NCBI RefSeq assembly: GCF_963422355.1
Contig: NC_085086.1
Location: 9,314,936 to 9,378,935 of the forward strand
DNA length: 64,000 bases
DNA from: Corticium candelabrum
Lineage: Eukaryota > Porifera > Homoscleromorpha > Homosclerophorida > Plakinidae
Direction: 5' to 3'
This document shows positions 9,574 to 21,303 of this stretch, in pieces. Every line of letters begins with the position of its first letter. The stretch's first letter is position 1. The notes beneath the pieces were generated by a model. The model searched no databases. It saw only the letters and a program-made list of their open reading frames with translations, and was not told the DNA's origin. Both the position numbers and the translations under genes were made by a program.

Positions 9574-11110
9574 ATATTGCAGTTCATAGAGATTATCTCC
9601 ATACCAAGGAAAACCAAAAACTTTGATTTTCTTTCTGCTGGTTGCATGTTTGCATTCGACTGTTTAGACGTAGAAATGTTATTGAATTGTCAAAACAAGA
9701 ATATAGCAATGTATTCGCAAAGCAGACTTACTGGCTCTATAAATTATAAAAATGATGATCTTCCCGAAAATGACTCCATCAAGTATCTGGTAACTTTTTA
9801 TTAGAACCAATGTATGAATTAGTTTCTTTAGACAATAACAGGATGCTATTAAATGCAGTTTCTACATTTAATTGATCTAACCTCTAGTTTGCATTCATAA
9901 TCACTTCCCTACCTAATTTTTATTACTATTTTAACACTGCTTACGTACACTAATGGATTAATTGCAATATTGGCGCTTTCGCCAACCTATAATAATATCT
10001 ACCAAAGCCTTCTTCAAAATTTCATTTTATATTTTTCCAGACATACGTAACCCAAACTAGATGTGACTAGTTGGTATTGCACATGAAACAAACGTACAGT
10101 AGCAATAGTCGACCTACCCATTTTTAAATGCAATAAAAGGACTTAATTGAATGGACTAAATCTACCAACAACATTGATTTGTGCAATGTGGTGTGTGGCA
10201 AATTGAGACTGGATCTACGAGGCCGCTGTCTGGATCGCGAGCAGTACGCACGATCCCAGTCGGCGTAACACCGACTAACTTACCGTCCGTACTCCAACAT
10301 AAATTTCACGGTTAGTAGAAAAATTAGAGATAGCAAAACACAGTTTACTAGATTGCGTACCTCTTAACATTATTGTTGGCTCAGATGCTTCCTAGCGTGA
10401 AGTTTAGAGTTAACTAATTATCACATCACACTCGCTTGATAAAGTGTGCTTCCTCTTGTTGCTTCTCATTGCTTGTTTTCCACCGAATAAAACGACTCCT
10501 CACCTGTTGAACACCAGGAAGGTCAACCAATTTTGAAGCATTTACGCTGCCGCAGTCCTTCAATATACAATATAGCCAAATATATCATCGATGCAATAAG
10601 TAAAAACAATATAGTTACATCACAGTTTTTCAAAGTTTTGTATTTTATCGTAACTAAGTTAAAAAAATGTAAATTTTCTAGTAATCAAGTAAAGTAATGT
10701 CACTAAAAAGAAAAAGTTAAAACAATGCTGATATATTATCAAATATTTGAAATACACAATTTAACATAAAACAACCATTAACTTGTAAACAGATTATTTA
10801 CTAACACGTTTGTAAGCCACTTAATTATGTACAGGGTAACGACATGAACAACGCTGTGATGATGAGTAAACATTCATAGCATTGATAATTTCAAATTTTC
10901 ATAACAATAGCAAAAACTCGTTGCTTGCTTGATTCACTTTTAAAATCTTTTACTCAGTTAATAAAACAGATCTTGTATTACAACCTGTCTGCCTGTCTAG
11001 AATGTGTGTTGCTTTTAAAACAAAATCTACTTAGAAACACACATTATTGATGCTACATTTCATTAGTCGCTTTATCGACTCGTTATTATTAACACAATAC
11101 ATTTATAGTA
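9574..11110. other. Inter-unit spacer 2, homologous part
   Basis: Homologous to 563-2050 and 53046-54620, including the GC-rich block at about 10208-10295. Homology to the other spacers stops near 11110. No gene seen. Confidence 0.75.
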
Positions 11111-11615
11111 GGCCATGATATATTATAAAAATATTAAAGCCATTAATTTTAACTTGATTATTTTGTTAATATCAATGTAAAACCAAACGGCAAGTGTGTT
11201 GTACGTACACGTAGATGAAAGCTGTATGTGAAAGAATTCGCAAGATCTGAAGGCCACAAATGGTCATCCTTTAGCGCGCGTTATGATAGGCCACGCCTAT
11301 CACTGAATTGACATTCCACACTTCAACTTGTACATTAATTAAGTTGTTGTTGCTGTTTAGGCAGTAGTGTAACTGTCATTTGTCGTGTTTTCTTTCTCTA
11401 TGATCCTGTGACTGCGAGTGGTGCCGGTCCCGGTTACGTGAGCTCAACCAGGTCGTCGTTGTCGAGACAGCGCTGTTACCATCCTGTCGTCTGGCAGTCG
11501 TGTGTCATGTACTTGTAGATGAATGTAGACTAGATGAGCAAGCTATAGTATGCTCAGGCATATCGAGAGAGACTATCAAACGCCATCACGTTGTGATGTT
11601 TAAGCTGTCACGAGA

Positions 11616-11896
11616 ATGGACCCTCTCTTGTGCACATTTTTGATTGTGTTGATGCAGACTGTCAGTGGAGACAGGCCTGCTGGTGCAGCCGACTGGGTTT
11701 TCTATTGATAGATTTAATAACATGTTTTATAGCGTTGTGGCTGTCTGTATTTTGCGATTTAATTTCGATTATAATTTTACTTGTATAGCAGCATCTGAAG
11801 CCTTGGATTCCCTGACTTCTGGCGCGGCTAGGCAAACACGTGTTAAAACACGTGGAAAGAAAGCGCGAGAAAACTGGGTACGATGCTATCATGCAG
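11616..11896 (+). CDS. Possible 5' end of a small secreted-protein gene (two exons)
   Basis: Exon 1 (11616-11682) starts MDPLLCTFLIVLMQTVSG, a good signal peptide, and has a donor G|GTGCAG in phase 1. Exon 2 (11789-11896) follows an acceptor TATAG, is open in the matching phase and ends GCAG|GTGAG. It encodes a basic stretch including KTRGKKARENW. No further exon or stop is recognised downstream, so the gene is incomplete or decayed. I do not recognise a family. Confidence 0.3.
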
Positions 11897-12219
11897 GTGA
11901 GTTTTACTAACGAAAAGTACTGATCATGTATATAGTCTCGATATTTGCGATTCATTTGGGTAAATCTATGGAAAACGCCCACTAACGCGCGCTAGGCTCG
12001 ACAGATTATTACGAGACCTTACACTTTCAAAGTAATTTAATTAATTAAAATTTATGCGGGCCTCCAGTAATCTTTGACGTATCAGAGTAAAAAATTCTCT
12101 GTAACTTTCCTGCAATTCCAACACAACCGTAGGCACTGCAGCAGGTATTGGATAAAGGAGGAAGTCGAAAGGCATGAACAGACTCACTCAAGCAGGTAGT
12201 TTTCTACCCGCTCATTGTG

Positions 12220-12384
12220 CAGGGCCGGATCCAGCAATTTTTGAAAGAGGGGTTCACCTGGTAGCAGTTATTTATAGCATTACTAATTTTCTCTTTTTTA
12301 GTAAAATTATATGAAATTATTGAACCAGTCCTATTGGAAAAGAGGGTGTTGCAGCCCCCTGCACCCCCTCTGGATCCGGCCCTG
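12220..12384. mobile_element. 165-bp MITE with 15-bp perfect inverted ends
   Basis: Begins CAGGGCCGGATCCAG (12220-12234) and ends with its exact reverse complement (12370-12384). The terminal CAGGG and short non-coding interior fit non-autonomous hAT-like elements. I found no clear 8-bp target-site duplication. Confidence 0.8.
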
Positions 12385-12619
12385 TTTGGAAACTTTAAGA
12401 TTATATGGTAAACTATCCGTATTCGCCGTCACTAGGAAAACTTCTAACAAATAATCTGCTCCTTCATCGAACTCACATTCCAGCTAGAGCCTAACTCAAC
12501 AAATTGTGATTTCCTGTTGTAATGTTTCATAGCAATTTGGGTATTCCAGTGGCGTATCTAATTAAAGGGAGTTCTTTGAAGGTTTATTCTACCCAAAATT
12601 GGACGTGGTTTATCGTCTA

Positions 12620-13038
12620 ACCGTATATCTGCGAAAAATGCCCCGTGGGAGACTATTTTCGTAGTTCTAAAACACGAGGCACAATTCGTGCATGGGGCAT
12701 TACTATTTCGCAAGCCTAGACACTGTTGCATTGTTCGTTTGCATGCCATCACACAATGCAAACAAACCACCCAATCTAATCTTACAGCTACTCCCTAGAT
12801 ACTTTCGCTTTACTTGAGTCGTATTCATAGTCTGTTGCACACGTTTAATCTCCATCGTCACTCAGACGTTCTATTTGGGTGTTCATTTCATCACCACCGT
12901 ACACATTGATAGAAGCGCATGGGTTCTAATACTACACCAGTGGGACACTAATCGAGCTTGAGGTATTAATATTTCGTATAGGCTCACCATTGGGCATTAT
13001 TTGTGCATGGGCCACTATTCGCAGCCGGACATACGGTA
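12620..13038. mobile_element. Short TIR element with GTCTA target-site duplication
   Basis: Left end ACCGTATATCTGCG..., right end ...CCGGACATACGGTA. The ends are imperfect inverted repeats that include GTGCCC-like steps. GTCTA flanks it at 12615-12619 and 13039-13043. Internal sequence at about 12710-12765 is the reverse complement of 14275-14330, so it is a sister of the element in the unit 2 kringle exon. Confidence 0.7.
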
Positions 13039-13480
13039 GTCTACTAGGGTGATTTTATATACAAAATTAAACAAACTGAGATGATACATCGCTAGTCAAT
13101 TAGTGAATTTACGTATATAGACATGTACAGTTGAAGTTGTTTGGGTTACAATAGGAATCTATCTAAAGGAGTTCCCTACTAGTTGATATGAATTGTATCC
13201 TGCAATATATGCGGTGGTATATAGACTAATGACTCAGACTACGTATTAGGTAGAGTACGTTGCTAATAGACACAAAAACGTAATAATCAAATTAAAGTTG
13301 CAATTGGCAACAATAATTGTATATCTCTTGTATAGACGTATGAGTTGACAAAACTGAATATTTTCAACAAATTAATATTAATTTGAACAATGTCATACTA
13401 ATTTTAAACATATTTATATTAAGTTCGGACACATTTATATTAATTAAAGCCCTGTCTACGCCGATACTATATTTCCGGAT

Positions 13481-13569
13481 TGAAGGCGAACGTTCGACAA
13501 TCAGGTGATTTCCAGTGATTTCGAGTGATTTGAAGCTGCATCGCAAGCTGTACAACCGTGTTCGACAAG
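13481..13569 (+). promoter_or_regulatory. Probable 5'-UTR exon of unit 2
   Basis: Carries the conserved CGACAATCAGGTGATTT block and ends CGACAAG|GTAATCC at 13569. It is the closest match to the orphan exon at 33690-33749. Confidence 0.5.
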
Positions 13570-13764
13570 GTAATCCGAGTCGTGTAGCCTCACACTGTCA
13601 AGCAGATATAGAAACGGCATGCACTGTTATCTGCCTCAACCTACTGTTGCGTCGAGTTTTTGAGATCATGAATTTTTAGTTACCTGATGTGTCGTTTCTC
13701 GTAACTTATACACACCGTTGACTCTTAGAAAATTTTTTAAAAGAAGCGTTCACGTTTTGTAGAA

Positions 13765-13831
13765 ATGGTGTTGCTTGGTGTGTGGGCGGTGCTTCTGCAG
13801 TGTTGGTTTATTAAGTCAGCGGCAGAAACAG
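13765..13831 (+). pseudogene. Unit 2 exon: signal peptide
   Basis: An open 22-codon hydrophobic leader (MVLLGVWAVLLQCWF...) with donor ACAG|GTTTAG. Intact by itself, but part of a broken gene. Confidence 0.8.
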
Positions 13832-13893
13832 GTTTAGTTGATAAACAAAATTGGTATACATAAACTAACCTTTATATTAAATAATATAATGTA

Positions 13894-14535
13894 GCTGACA
13901 ACGGGACGTCATACTTTGGTCCAAAATCAACGTTAGTAGATTATAAAGATTATTTAACACTGTATTCCCGAGAATAGTGTCCTATACTCAAATAATGGAC
14001 CATGGTGAGCTTATATGAAATAGTAATGCCCCAAGGTGAAATAATAATTCGTCATGTTGTATTACTGCCCCACTGGGGTAGTATTCAAACCCAGCTGGTT
14101 ATACGCATGCCCGTCTATCAATGTCTACGGTTGTGATGAAATGAACACGCAGATGTAGAACCACTGAGTGAAAGTGAAGATTCAAAGTATTCAACTGACC
14201 AGGAATGCGACTCCATTGATAGTAAAAAGTATTCAAGGATTAACTGTTAGATTAGATTAGGTAGTTTGTTTATGTAGTGTGATGGTATGCAAACGAACAA
14301 TGCAACAGTCTCTATGCTTGCCAAATAATAATGCCCCATGCCCAAATTTTGCCCCATACCCAAGTAATGATTGAAAACTATAAAATTATAGTACCACATG
14401 GGGCACTGTTCCCGGAAATACGGTAAACGAGTTCCAAACTATGTACTAATTAATATTACAGAAATAGTAACAACTCGTCGCCAGACCTTATGTGCGAGAC
14501 AAGAAGTGATCAAAGCAAGCCTTGCCCACGTTATG
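13894..14535 (+). pseudogene. Unit 2 kringle exon split by a transposon
   Basis: The 5' kringle half (DNGTSYFGPKS) is at 13894-13950. The 3' half, recognisable from the AGAAATAGTAACAACTCGTC region onward, is at 14455-14535. A 466-bp TIR element lies between them. Confidence 0.8.
13959..14424. mobile_element. TIR element inserted in the unit 2 kringle exon
   Basis: Left end ACTGTATTCCCGAGAATAGT, right end ACTGTTCCCGGAAATACGGT. The ends are imperfect inverted repeats about 24 bp long. The interior has no long ORF and shares a block with the element at 12620-13038 in opposite orientation. The target-site duplication is not clear. Confidence 0.75.
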
Positions 14536-14598
14536 GCATTAGTGTATTGCTCAAAATCAAGTTATAAATCTAGGATTTAAAAAAGTAAGCATACATAG

Positions 14599-15220
14599 GC
14601 TATTCCGTGAGCTTGAATAATATTACAACAACTTCATCGCAGCCACGAATAATTGAAGGAAATATGTTTTCATCAAGATTGGCTAAAGACGGAAATATTG
14701 GGAAGAACTGGAGACATTGTTTAGTGTCAAATATTCCAGATGAGAATGCTTGGTGGATGGCAGATTTAGGAGAAGAAATTGTCATTAACACTGTTGGGTT
14801 TCTCATATTAGAAGGAAGTAGAAATAAAACTGAACAGATTCAAACTGAACTTTCTAACAATAGCCATTTATTGACATCGTGTGGAGATTCATGGATAAGG
14901 AACAGATCAACAGATACTGTCGCTTATCGCAAGTGTACAGCTGATGGTGGGATATGGGCACGATACGTCCGTATAAACAGCACTTTAAGCAACGACAATG
15001 TCTTTCAGCTTGTTTTGTGTGAAGTACAGATAAACAGCGGGGTCGTATCTTTGAGGCAGTGCAGACATCGTGACTTTCCTTTAGGCACAAATATACCATT
15101 AAGAAGACATTAAGAGGAAAAATAGTGGAGGTTCAATGTAATGAAGGATACTGGCCGCGTTCAATACAATGGTTGACGTGCGGAATGTTTGGTTACTGGT
15201 CAAACGTCGATTGTAAGGAA
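14599..15220 (+). pseudogene. Unit 2: FTP lectin plus CCP exon
   Basis: The FTP domain is open to about 15113 (AWWMADLG, ARYVRI, LVLCEVQIN). A frameshift near 15105 then puts the CCP half out of frame. The donor after the CCP (AAAG|GTAAG in unit 4) is mutated. Confidence 0.85.
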
Positions 15221-15294
15221 ATTGAGATTAAAAGCTTAAAATACAGTATTGTTAATATTGGCTGACATGTTATTGCTCTGTTAGTATCAAATCT

Positions 15295-15715
15295 GGACTT
15301 GAAGATTAACACTAAACACGTTGAGCTTATTCCAGACGTGTTTGTACGTTAGGACTAACTGCAGTCGCCAAAACCGCAATCGACGGTGTCATACCGTCAG
15401 ACAGTGAAGGATTGGCTAAACATTTTATGAAATTTACTCAACTTAGAGTAGATCTTTCAAATGAATACATAATAATGTCAATTAAGCTATATCTTCGAAA
15501 CGGGTCGCATCGACACCGTCATCTTAATGGAATGAAGGTAATAGTTGAAGACAGAAATGGCCAAGAACATTAATGCGGAAATACATACAATTACCTTAAT
15601 GAACAATATCCTACTTTCAAATGCAAAAATGGAATTCATTCTCGTCTCATTTGCCTAACTCTTGACCATGCTAAGAAAATACCAATTCAAGTATGTGGAT
15701 TAGAAGTGTTTGTAG
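15295..15715 (+). pseudogene. Unit 2: second FTP-like exon
   Basis: Homologous to 25155-25622 and 47292-47729. An early TAG (near 15345) and a TAA near 15570 interrupt it. Confidence 0.8.
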
Positions 15716-15771
15716 GTAAGATTGATACCAATAATTACTTTTACTCAATTGTTCCCAAGTTCTATTTTTAG

Positions 15772-18700
15772 TTAGTGAATGTGAAAATCCTTGTCCAATT
15801 CGTTTTACTTCACGTGACTTCCAGTCAGTAGCAATCAACTCCCAGGCGACGTACACCTGTATGCCAACCTAATTGCCAACTTCTTCTCAAACAATTACTT
15901 GTCTTAGTCACGGTAACTGGTCGCTGTCATTATCTCCATGTGGTACGAACACATGCATCGAACTGCTACTTTCACAGCAATCATTAAACTTTTTATATTT
16001 TGTAGTTCCTTTACGTGACGTACCGCAAGAGAGATTAAAGAACGCATCAACTAAGCTGCCTAACAAGACAAGACAACCACTTGGTAGTACAGTCAACTAT
16101 ACATGCGATAGAGGCTACATGAAAAAATGCCAAAACAAGCTAATCTGCAATTCAAACGCAGAATGGGAAGGAGAAATAAGCTGTCGAAGTTGATTATTAC
16201 AACAGCTTCAACTTAATTTCTTTTATTTGGTTTTAATATAGAATTTTAGTGCGATCGCATGCCTGTGTTAAAGCATGGAAGAGTTGAAGGAAATAACAAC
16301 AAGGTAATTTTTTCGTGTTTTTATGGCTACCGACTGAAGAACGCGGGTAGCGCATATTGCGGGGAAAAACACTTGGAGATATCTCAATAAACAACCCCCA
16401 ACATGTCAAGGTAAATAACTACATGTTACGTCAAATAATACTGTTGACAAATACAACATCATTTTTCAGTTAGAAACCTGACAGTAAGCAGTACTATCAA
16501 CATAGCATGTAAGAAAGGATACGAGAGTAAAGGCATCCGTTCACGTAAATGTGTCTCTAACACTACCACCGCTTTATGGAACACATCTGATCCTGTCTCA
16601 TGCCAAGGTTCGTTAATTAGAAACAGACAAACTTAATTCCTTTACTTTCTACATCATTATATAATTTTTTTTAAAATCACTAAATAACTGTTTTAGGCCA
16701 ATTTAACCGTTCCGGGACCACTCAGTAAGATAACGAGGTCAACTGACATTACGACGCGTACTAATCGGATAGCTTGCGCACGTAACCTACATTTCGCTTA
16801 CTTATTATTCGCAACTGTAGCCACACTAGAGAAGCAGAAATTGAAGTACATACACAGTTGAAAAGCCTGTTAATTGCGCTTTCGAATGATACAATTCTCA
16901 TAGCCATTGATGATTGTTTCAATACGTATATGTTGCCTTCCTCTCTTCCAACCATAACCCTAACCCTAACCAGTCATCATGGCTAGGACCAGTTGTCCTA
17001 ATAATAATAATAATGTTCACGGATTCTATATATAGCTGTGTCATGTGGACGACCTCCTTCGCTACTAAATGGGAGATATGAAGGACACGTCTTTAGCTAC
17101 GGAGCCATGGTACGCTAGCACTGCAACGTCGGATACTGTCTCGTTGGAACCAATACCTCCATTTGTTTGAAAGAAGGCTATTGGCGTTCAAACACACACA
17201 GAAAATGTCAAAGTATATATTTAATTACTAAAACAAAAATGCCATGCTCGATAAATTTCAACTTGTATTGATTGGTTATAGTTCTGAAATGCCCTAATTT
17301 ACAATCGATATCAAATGGTTCAGTTTCGGTGTCGTCAAAGTATTTGGGCTGAACGGATACTTACCAATGCAAAACTGGCTTTGATTTGATTGGTTCTCGT
17401 ACAAGATCATGTCAGGAACGTTCATCAGCGCATTGCAGTTTGACATTGTCAGAACATGCACCAACATTTAGAGGTTATTGAATAAGGCATTGATAGTACT
17501 TTCTAACGTTCGAGTTGCTATTGACAATTGTATTTAGCTAAAGATTGCGGCCATCCGGGTGTCATTAGTCGTGGAAGAATAGCCGTGATCCAAAGAGACG
17601 AAAGGCGATATCCAAGTTACAACCAGTTTATATGTAGTCTAGGATATCAAATTGTTGAAGGCACAGAGTTTATGACGTGTTCAAGTTCACAAGTGTGGAA
17701 AGGAAAACGGCCAAAGTGTCAACGTAAACAGTTACTAACTTACACTAGAAATAAGTTCAATTGCTATATATTTCAGCTGTTTATTGTGGTGAGTTGGAAC
17801 AACCCAAGCATGGCGAAATTATAGGCAACAATTTCTATTTTGGAGAATCCGTGAAGTTTTCTTGCAATAGAGGATACATGATGATAGGACAAGAGACTTC
17901 AACTTGCGAGGCGTCTTGTACATGGACCAATACGTCACCCAGATGTATTGGTATAGATTGCTGCGTAAAACTGCCATGAATGGTAGGTTTGTTATTTCAA
18001 TTATTTCTTTCAGAAACGAGATGTTTTCCAATTCAAAGAGAGTAAAATGGGCGTGTTGTTGGAACATGCAACAAAATTGGCTCTGTTCTTGTATTTCAAT
18101 GTACGCTAGGATATGCCCTAAAGGGATCTTCAAAACTTCACTGCGCGTAAATCAAAAATTTACCAGCAAAGTGGAATATGCCAATATCGGAATGGCAAGG
18201 CAAATATTAAATTCTTTGCAGTTTCCAGATAAAGTATAAGAAGTTTGCAGCAATACGGTTCGAGCTATTACAGCCTCCTAAAAGTGGTTTTATCAGTGGC
18301 AGGAGTTACACGTTTCCGAATTATGTTGTGTATGCAATTAAAGAAGGATACAGACTTATTGGAGCATCAAAGCGCAACTGCAATGCATCTGGACAATGGA
18401 AAGGATTAGCGCCAAATTGCCAACGTACGGAAGCAGTTGTCACAAACATATCCTTCCGTCAATTCTGATTCAGTCTTGTTCTCTAGGTATTACATGCCCA
18501 TTAATTTCAAACCCGGTAAATGGAGAATTTGTTGGCGATGATTTTTCTGTAAACTCTACAGTTGAATTTGTTTGTAATGCCGGATATGCTGTGCATGGTT
18601 CGTCTACGTCTACCTGCCTTTTGCAAGGAATATGGTCACATTACCCTCCAACATGCCAAAGTTTGTTTAATATATTTGTGTTTTAGTTGCGTATTAGAAC

Positions 18701-18910
18701 GAATTTTGTCTTAAATAGATATAAAATGCGCAACAACGCCTAGTCCAAAGTTCTGTAAAGTAGTTGTTTTGCAAACTCATGTCCGAAGCGTTGCTCGGTA
18801 CTCTTGCTCAATTGGGTACAGGCTCGTCGGCGTCACTTACAGGCAATGTACACAAACCTCTCAGTTCACTGTGGAAACCAAATGGAGTGCTAAGTCTCCC
18901 AAATGCATTC
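15772..18910 (+). pseudogene. Unit 2: CCP exon series
   Basis: CCP exons at 15772-15942, 16006-16188, 16242-16410 (approximate end), 16470-16607 (5' half missing), 17036-17212, 17282-17473, 17538-17723, 17777-17950, 18014-18199, 18251-18424, 18487-18660 and 18719-18910. The 16470 exon has no counterpart in unit 4 but does in unit 3 (26376). About half carry stops or lost cysteines. The 16608-17035 intron contains a two-copy CCCTAA motif of telomere type. Confidence 0.85.
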
Positions 18911-18969
18911 GTAAGATAAGCATTATAATACCCATAATTGTATATTTGCTCAACGTATATTACTTCGCT

Positions 18970-19142
18970 GTGAGATGTTCTACACTTCATGCTCCACTAA
19001 ACGAAAAATTGTTGGTGGCAAATTCTATTATTCACATTTTGTGCTGTACTTGTGTGACTGCGGATACCAAACACTTTCTGGTAACAGCACTAGAAATGCA
19101 ACGAAATAGGAAAATGGACAGGTATAGCGCCATTGTGCAAAG
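18970..19142 (+). pseudogene. Unit 2: last CCP exon with lost acceptor
   Basis: Matches 50719-50895 in unit 4, but the acceptor TTAG|CT reads TTCG|CT, and the module is frameshifted around the third cysteine. Confidence 0.8.
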
Positions 19143-19201
19143 GTGTGCAATCAATCACAGATCAATTTCATATCAACCAATAAAAATGTATTTTCTATCA
19201 G

Positions 19202-19592
19202 GTGTTTGTGAAGTTGCAAGACTCAATTGTTCTAACGCTGAGATTGGTGCAGTGGACAGCGACGGCTGTGATACGTGTGTATGCAAATCTCGGTCCGCCT
19301 GTCCATTAGATGTCAGACCAGTCTGCGGTTCTGATGGGCGAAATTATATAAACGAGTGTTTACTGGAAGTGGAGGCATGCTTGTTTGGATCAGATTCATT
19401 AAGAACTATTAGTCAAGGAGCGTGTGGTAAAATGCAATACTTCAGGATAAAATCTAAAACTGACAAAATATTTCATTACAACTGTAGAGTTCTCTTGTCA
19501 TGTCTGCCATTCCAATGCTGATTGTGTCGAAAATACCAATTGCAGCTGCAAACATCGTTTCGTTCGTGACGGAAGAGAATGTTGTTATGAAG
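19202..19592 (+). pseudogene. Unit 2: follistatin-like and EGF exons
   Basis: FS exon 19202-19426 and EGF exon 19488-19592 are open, phase 1-1 and keep most cysteines. One FS cysteine is Gly and one new cysteine has appeared. Confidence 0.8.
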
Positions 19593-19659
19593 GTTTAACT
19601 TAATTCAATTTTATAGTAATATGTATAAATTTACTCTCAAACGTTCAATATTGTTTTAG

Positions 19660-19959
19660 AATTTACTAGCCAGGTGGCGTTACTTGGATGTGTAGCATGG
19701 TTCGATTGCCAAGAATCGTGCAATCTTCCGTTTGGTTCTACTCAATAGTACTTGAATGGTAAACATTTAGACTACTTCGATACTAAATCTAAATTTGCGG
19801 TTACAATAAACGAACGAGGACTTTCCATTACAAAACTAAAGTTAGAAGATGCTGGTGAGTACACTTATACGGTGTCCTGCGATAGGATCACTTACGAACG
19901 ACATGGACATCTGGATGTCATCGATCCAAGCAACCGGTTTTCGGCAATTTCTCGATGTT
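19660..19959 (+). pseudogene. Unit 2: Ig exon
   Basis: The core Trp codon in QWYLNG is TAG, the F-strand Cys is Tyr and the donor GT is AT. Confidence 0.88.
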
Positions 19960-20529
19960 ATAAAATGCATTTAAATTTAATATTTTCTTTAATAACCATA
20001 AAGTAATAATAAAAACGAAACTGAATTAAACACAACTAAAATTATTTATTACATTATTGATACTAAAAGGAGTAGTTACAAACATCTGAAAGTAAGTCAA
20101 CAAATCAACATTTTAGTAAATAATGAAATACAGATTGCATAATCAAAGGTCGTATTACGGTGATTTTATAAACGGTACGATCAGTATTCGTAAATAATAC
20201 TATCGTAATAGAAATATTTAAAGTACCGAAGAAGCCTTAATCATTTTGTTGTAAACGTGGTATTATTCTAATTAACAGATAAGGCCCCATTACTGCCATG
20301 TGGAGAACCTTTGTGCATTTACTAATTATCGTTACAATAGCTCACAACACATGCAGCTTACACATCAAGCAAGATCGCATGCGAATACTGCGGGGTGTAT
20401 CCATCAATTATCATTCACATTTAATTGAGTAAATAGTAGTTATGTTCCGTTTATATATTTTACGATATATCATCTGCATATTGTAACCGACATGTAGCAA
20501 TTCTTATAATGTTTCTAACTTGTATGCAG

Positions 20530-21303
20530 CATCCGAGTGTGGGAAAAGTTGTGCTAGAAAGCCATTTGTTGCTGGAGGCGACACGACTAGTCCTGATGAA
20601 TTCCCATGACAAGCAATGCTGTGTTCTCCTCGGTTGGGACAGCATTGTGGAGGAGCTCTCATTTCATAGAGATGTGAGCCAACAGCAGCACATTGCTTAA
20701 AGTATCAGAGCACTAATAGAAAGACCATCACAGTTTGCTTGGGCAAGCATTGTGGCCATTGCTCCGAATCTGATTCTTTATCCAATTCCGTTTGTTCCAA
20801 TTCTTCGCCGATAATCATACATCCAGATTTTAATCAAACTTCTTACGATAATGATATAGCAGTTTTGAAACTTGCTCGTCCGGTTAACTGCAATTGTCGA
20901 ACGATCATGCCAGTGTGTCTACCAGACAAGGCAAGAGATTCGTCATACATCCGTGCTCAACAAAACGGCATCGTCACTGGATGGGGTCGTGTCAATTCGA
21001 CAGTCAGCAGATCTAGATTTTTACGTAAAGGCGACGCCAGGCTAAAATCTCTCCGTGTTTGTCAAATAAAGCATCAAGGTTACCAAATAACTGAGAACAC
21101 GATGTGTGCTACTGATTACAACAGCGCCTGTGAAGGAGACAGTGGCGGACCTCTGGTGGTAAAGAACAGAAACTTTAGAGGTCGCTATGTGTTGGCAGGA
21201 GTTGTAAGTTGGGAATTGGTTGTGGCGAAAAGACAAAGTTTGGAGTTTACACAGATGTGATCAGTCATCTTGACTGGATCAAGTCTACTTGTGACATCAA
21301 CTG
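20530..21303 (+). pseudogene. Unit 2: serine protease exon
   Basis: Homologous to 8798-9573. TGA replaces the Trp of EFPWQ, a TAG follows in the next conserved block and a one-base loss near 21212 shifts the frame after VVSW. The catalytic Asp and Ser motifs survive in an open segment at 20739-21260; position 189 is Ser here. Confidence 0.92.

Larger units (their letters stand above)
11111..13480. other. Non-homologous insert within spacer 2
   Basis: This 2.4-kb stretch has no counterpart in the other spacers. It contains possible exons at 11616-11896, a MITE at 12220-12384 and a terminal-inverted-repeat element at 12620-13038. The remainder is AT-rich with nothing recognisable. Confidence 0.6.
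13765..21303 (+). pseudogene. Unit 2: type I mosaic protease pseudogene
   Basis: It has the same exon order as unit 4, plus one more CCP exon. Lesions I can see: a transposon in the kringle exon; a frameshift and lost donor in the FTP-CCP exon (near 15110 and 15220); stops in the second FTP exon and in CCP exons at 15772, 16242, 17036, 17282 and 18014; lost CCP cysteines at 16006 and 18251; an acceptor changed from AG to CG at 18969; TAG for Trp and a lost donor in the Ig exon; and TGA plus further stops in the protease exon. CCP exons 17538-17723, 17777-17950, 18487-18660 and 18719-18910, the FS exon and the EGF exon are still open. It cannot make a full protein. Confidence 0.93.

Noticed and set aside
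16950-16972. CCCTAA repeats as a telomere or chromosome end
   Set aside because: Only two to three copies inside a pseudogene intron; too short to be more than a chance or interstitial motif.
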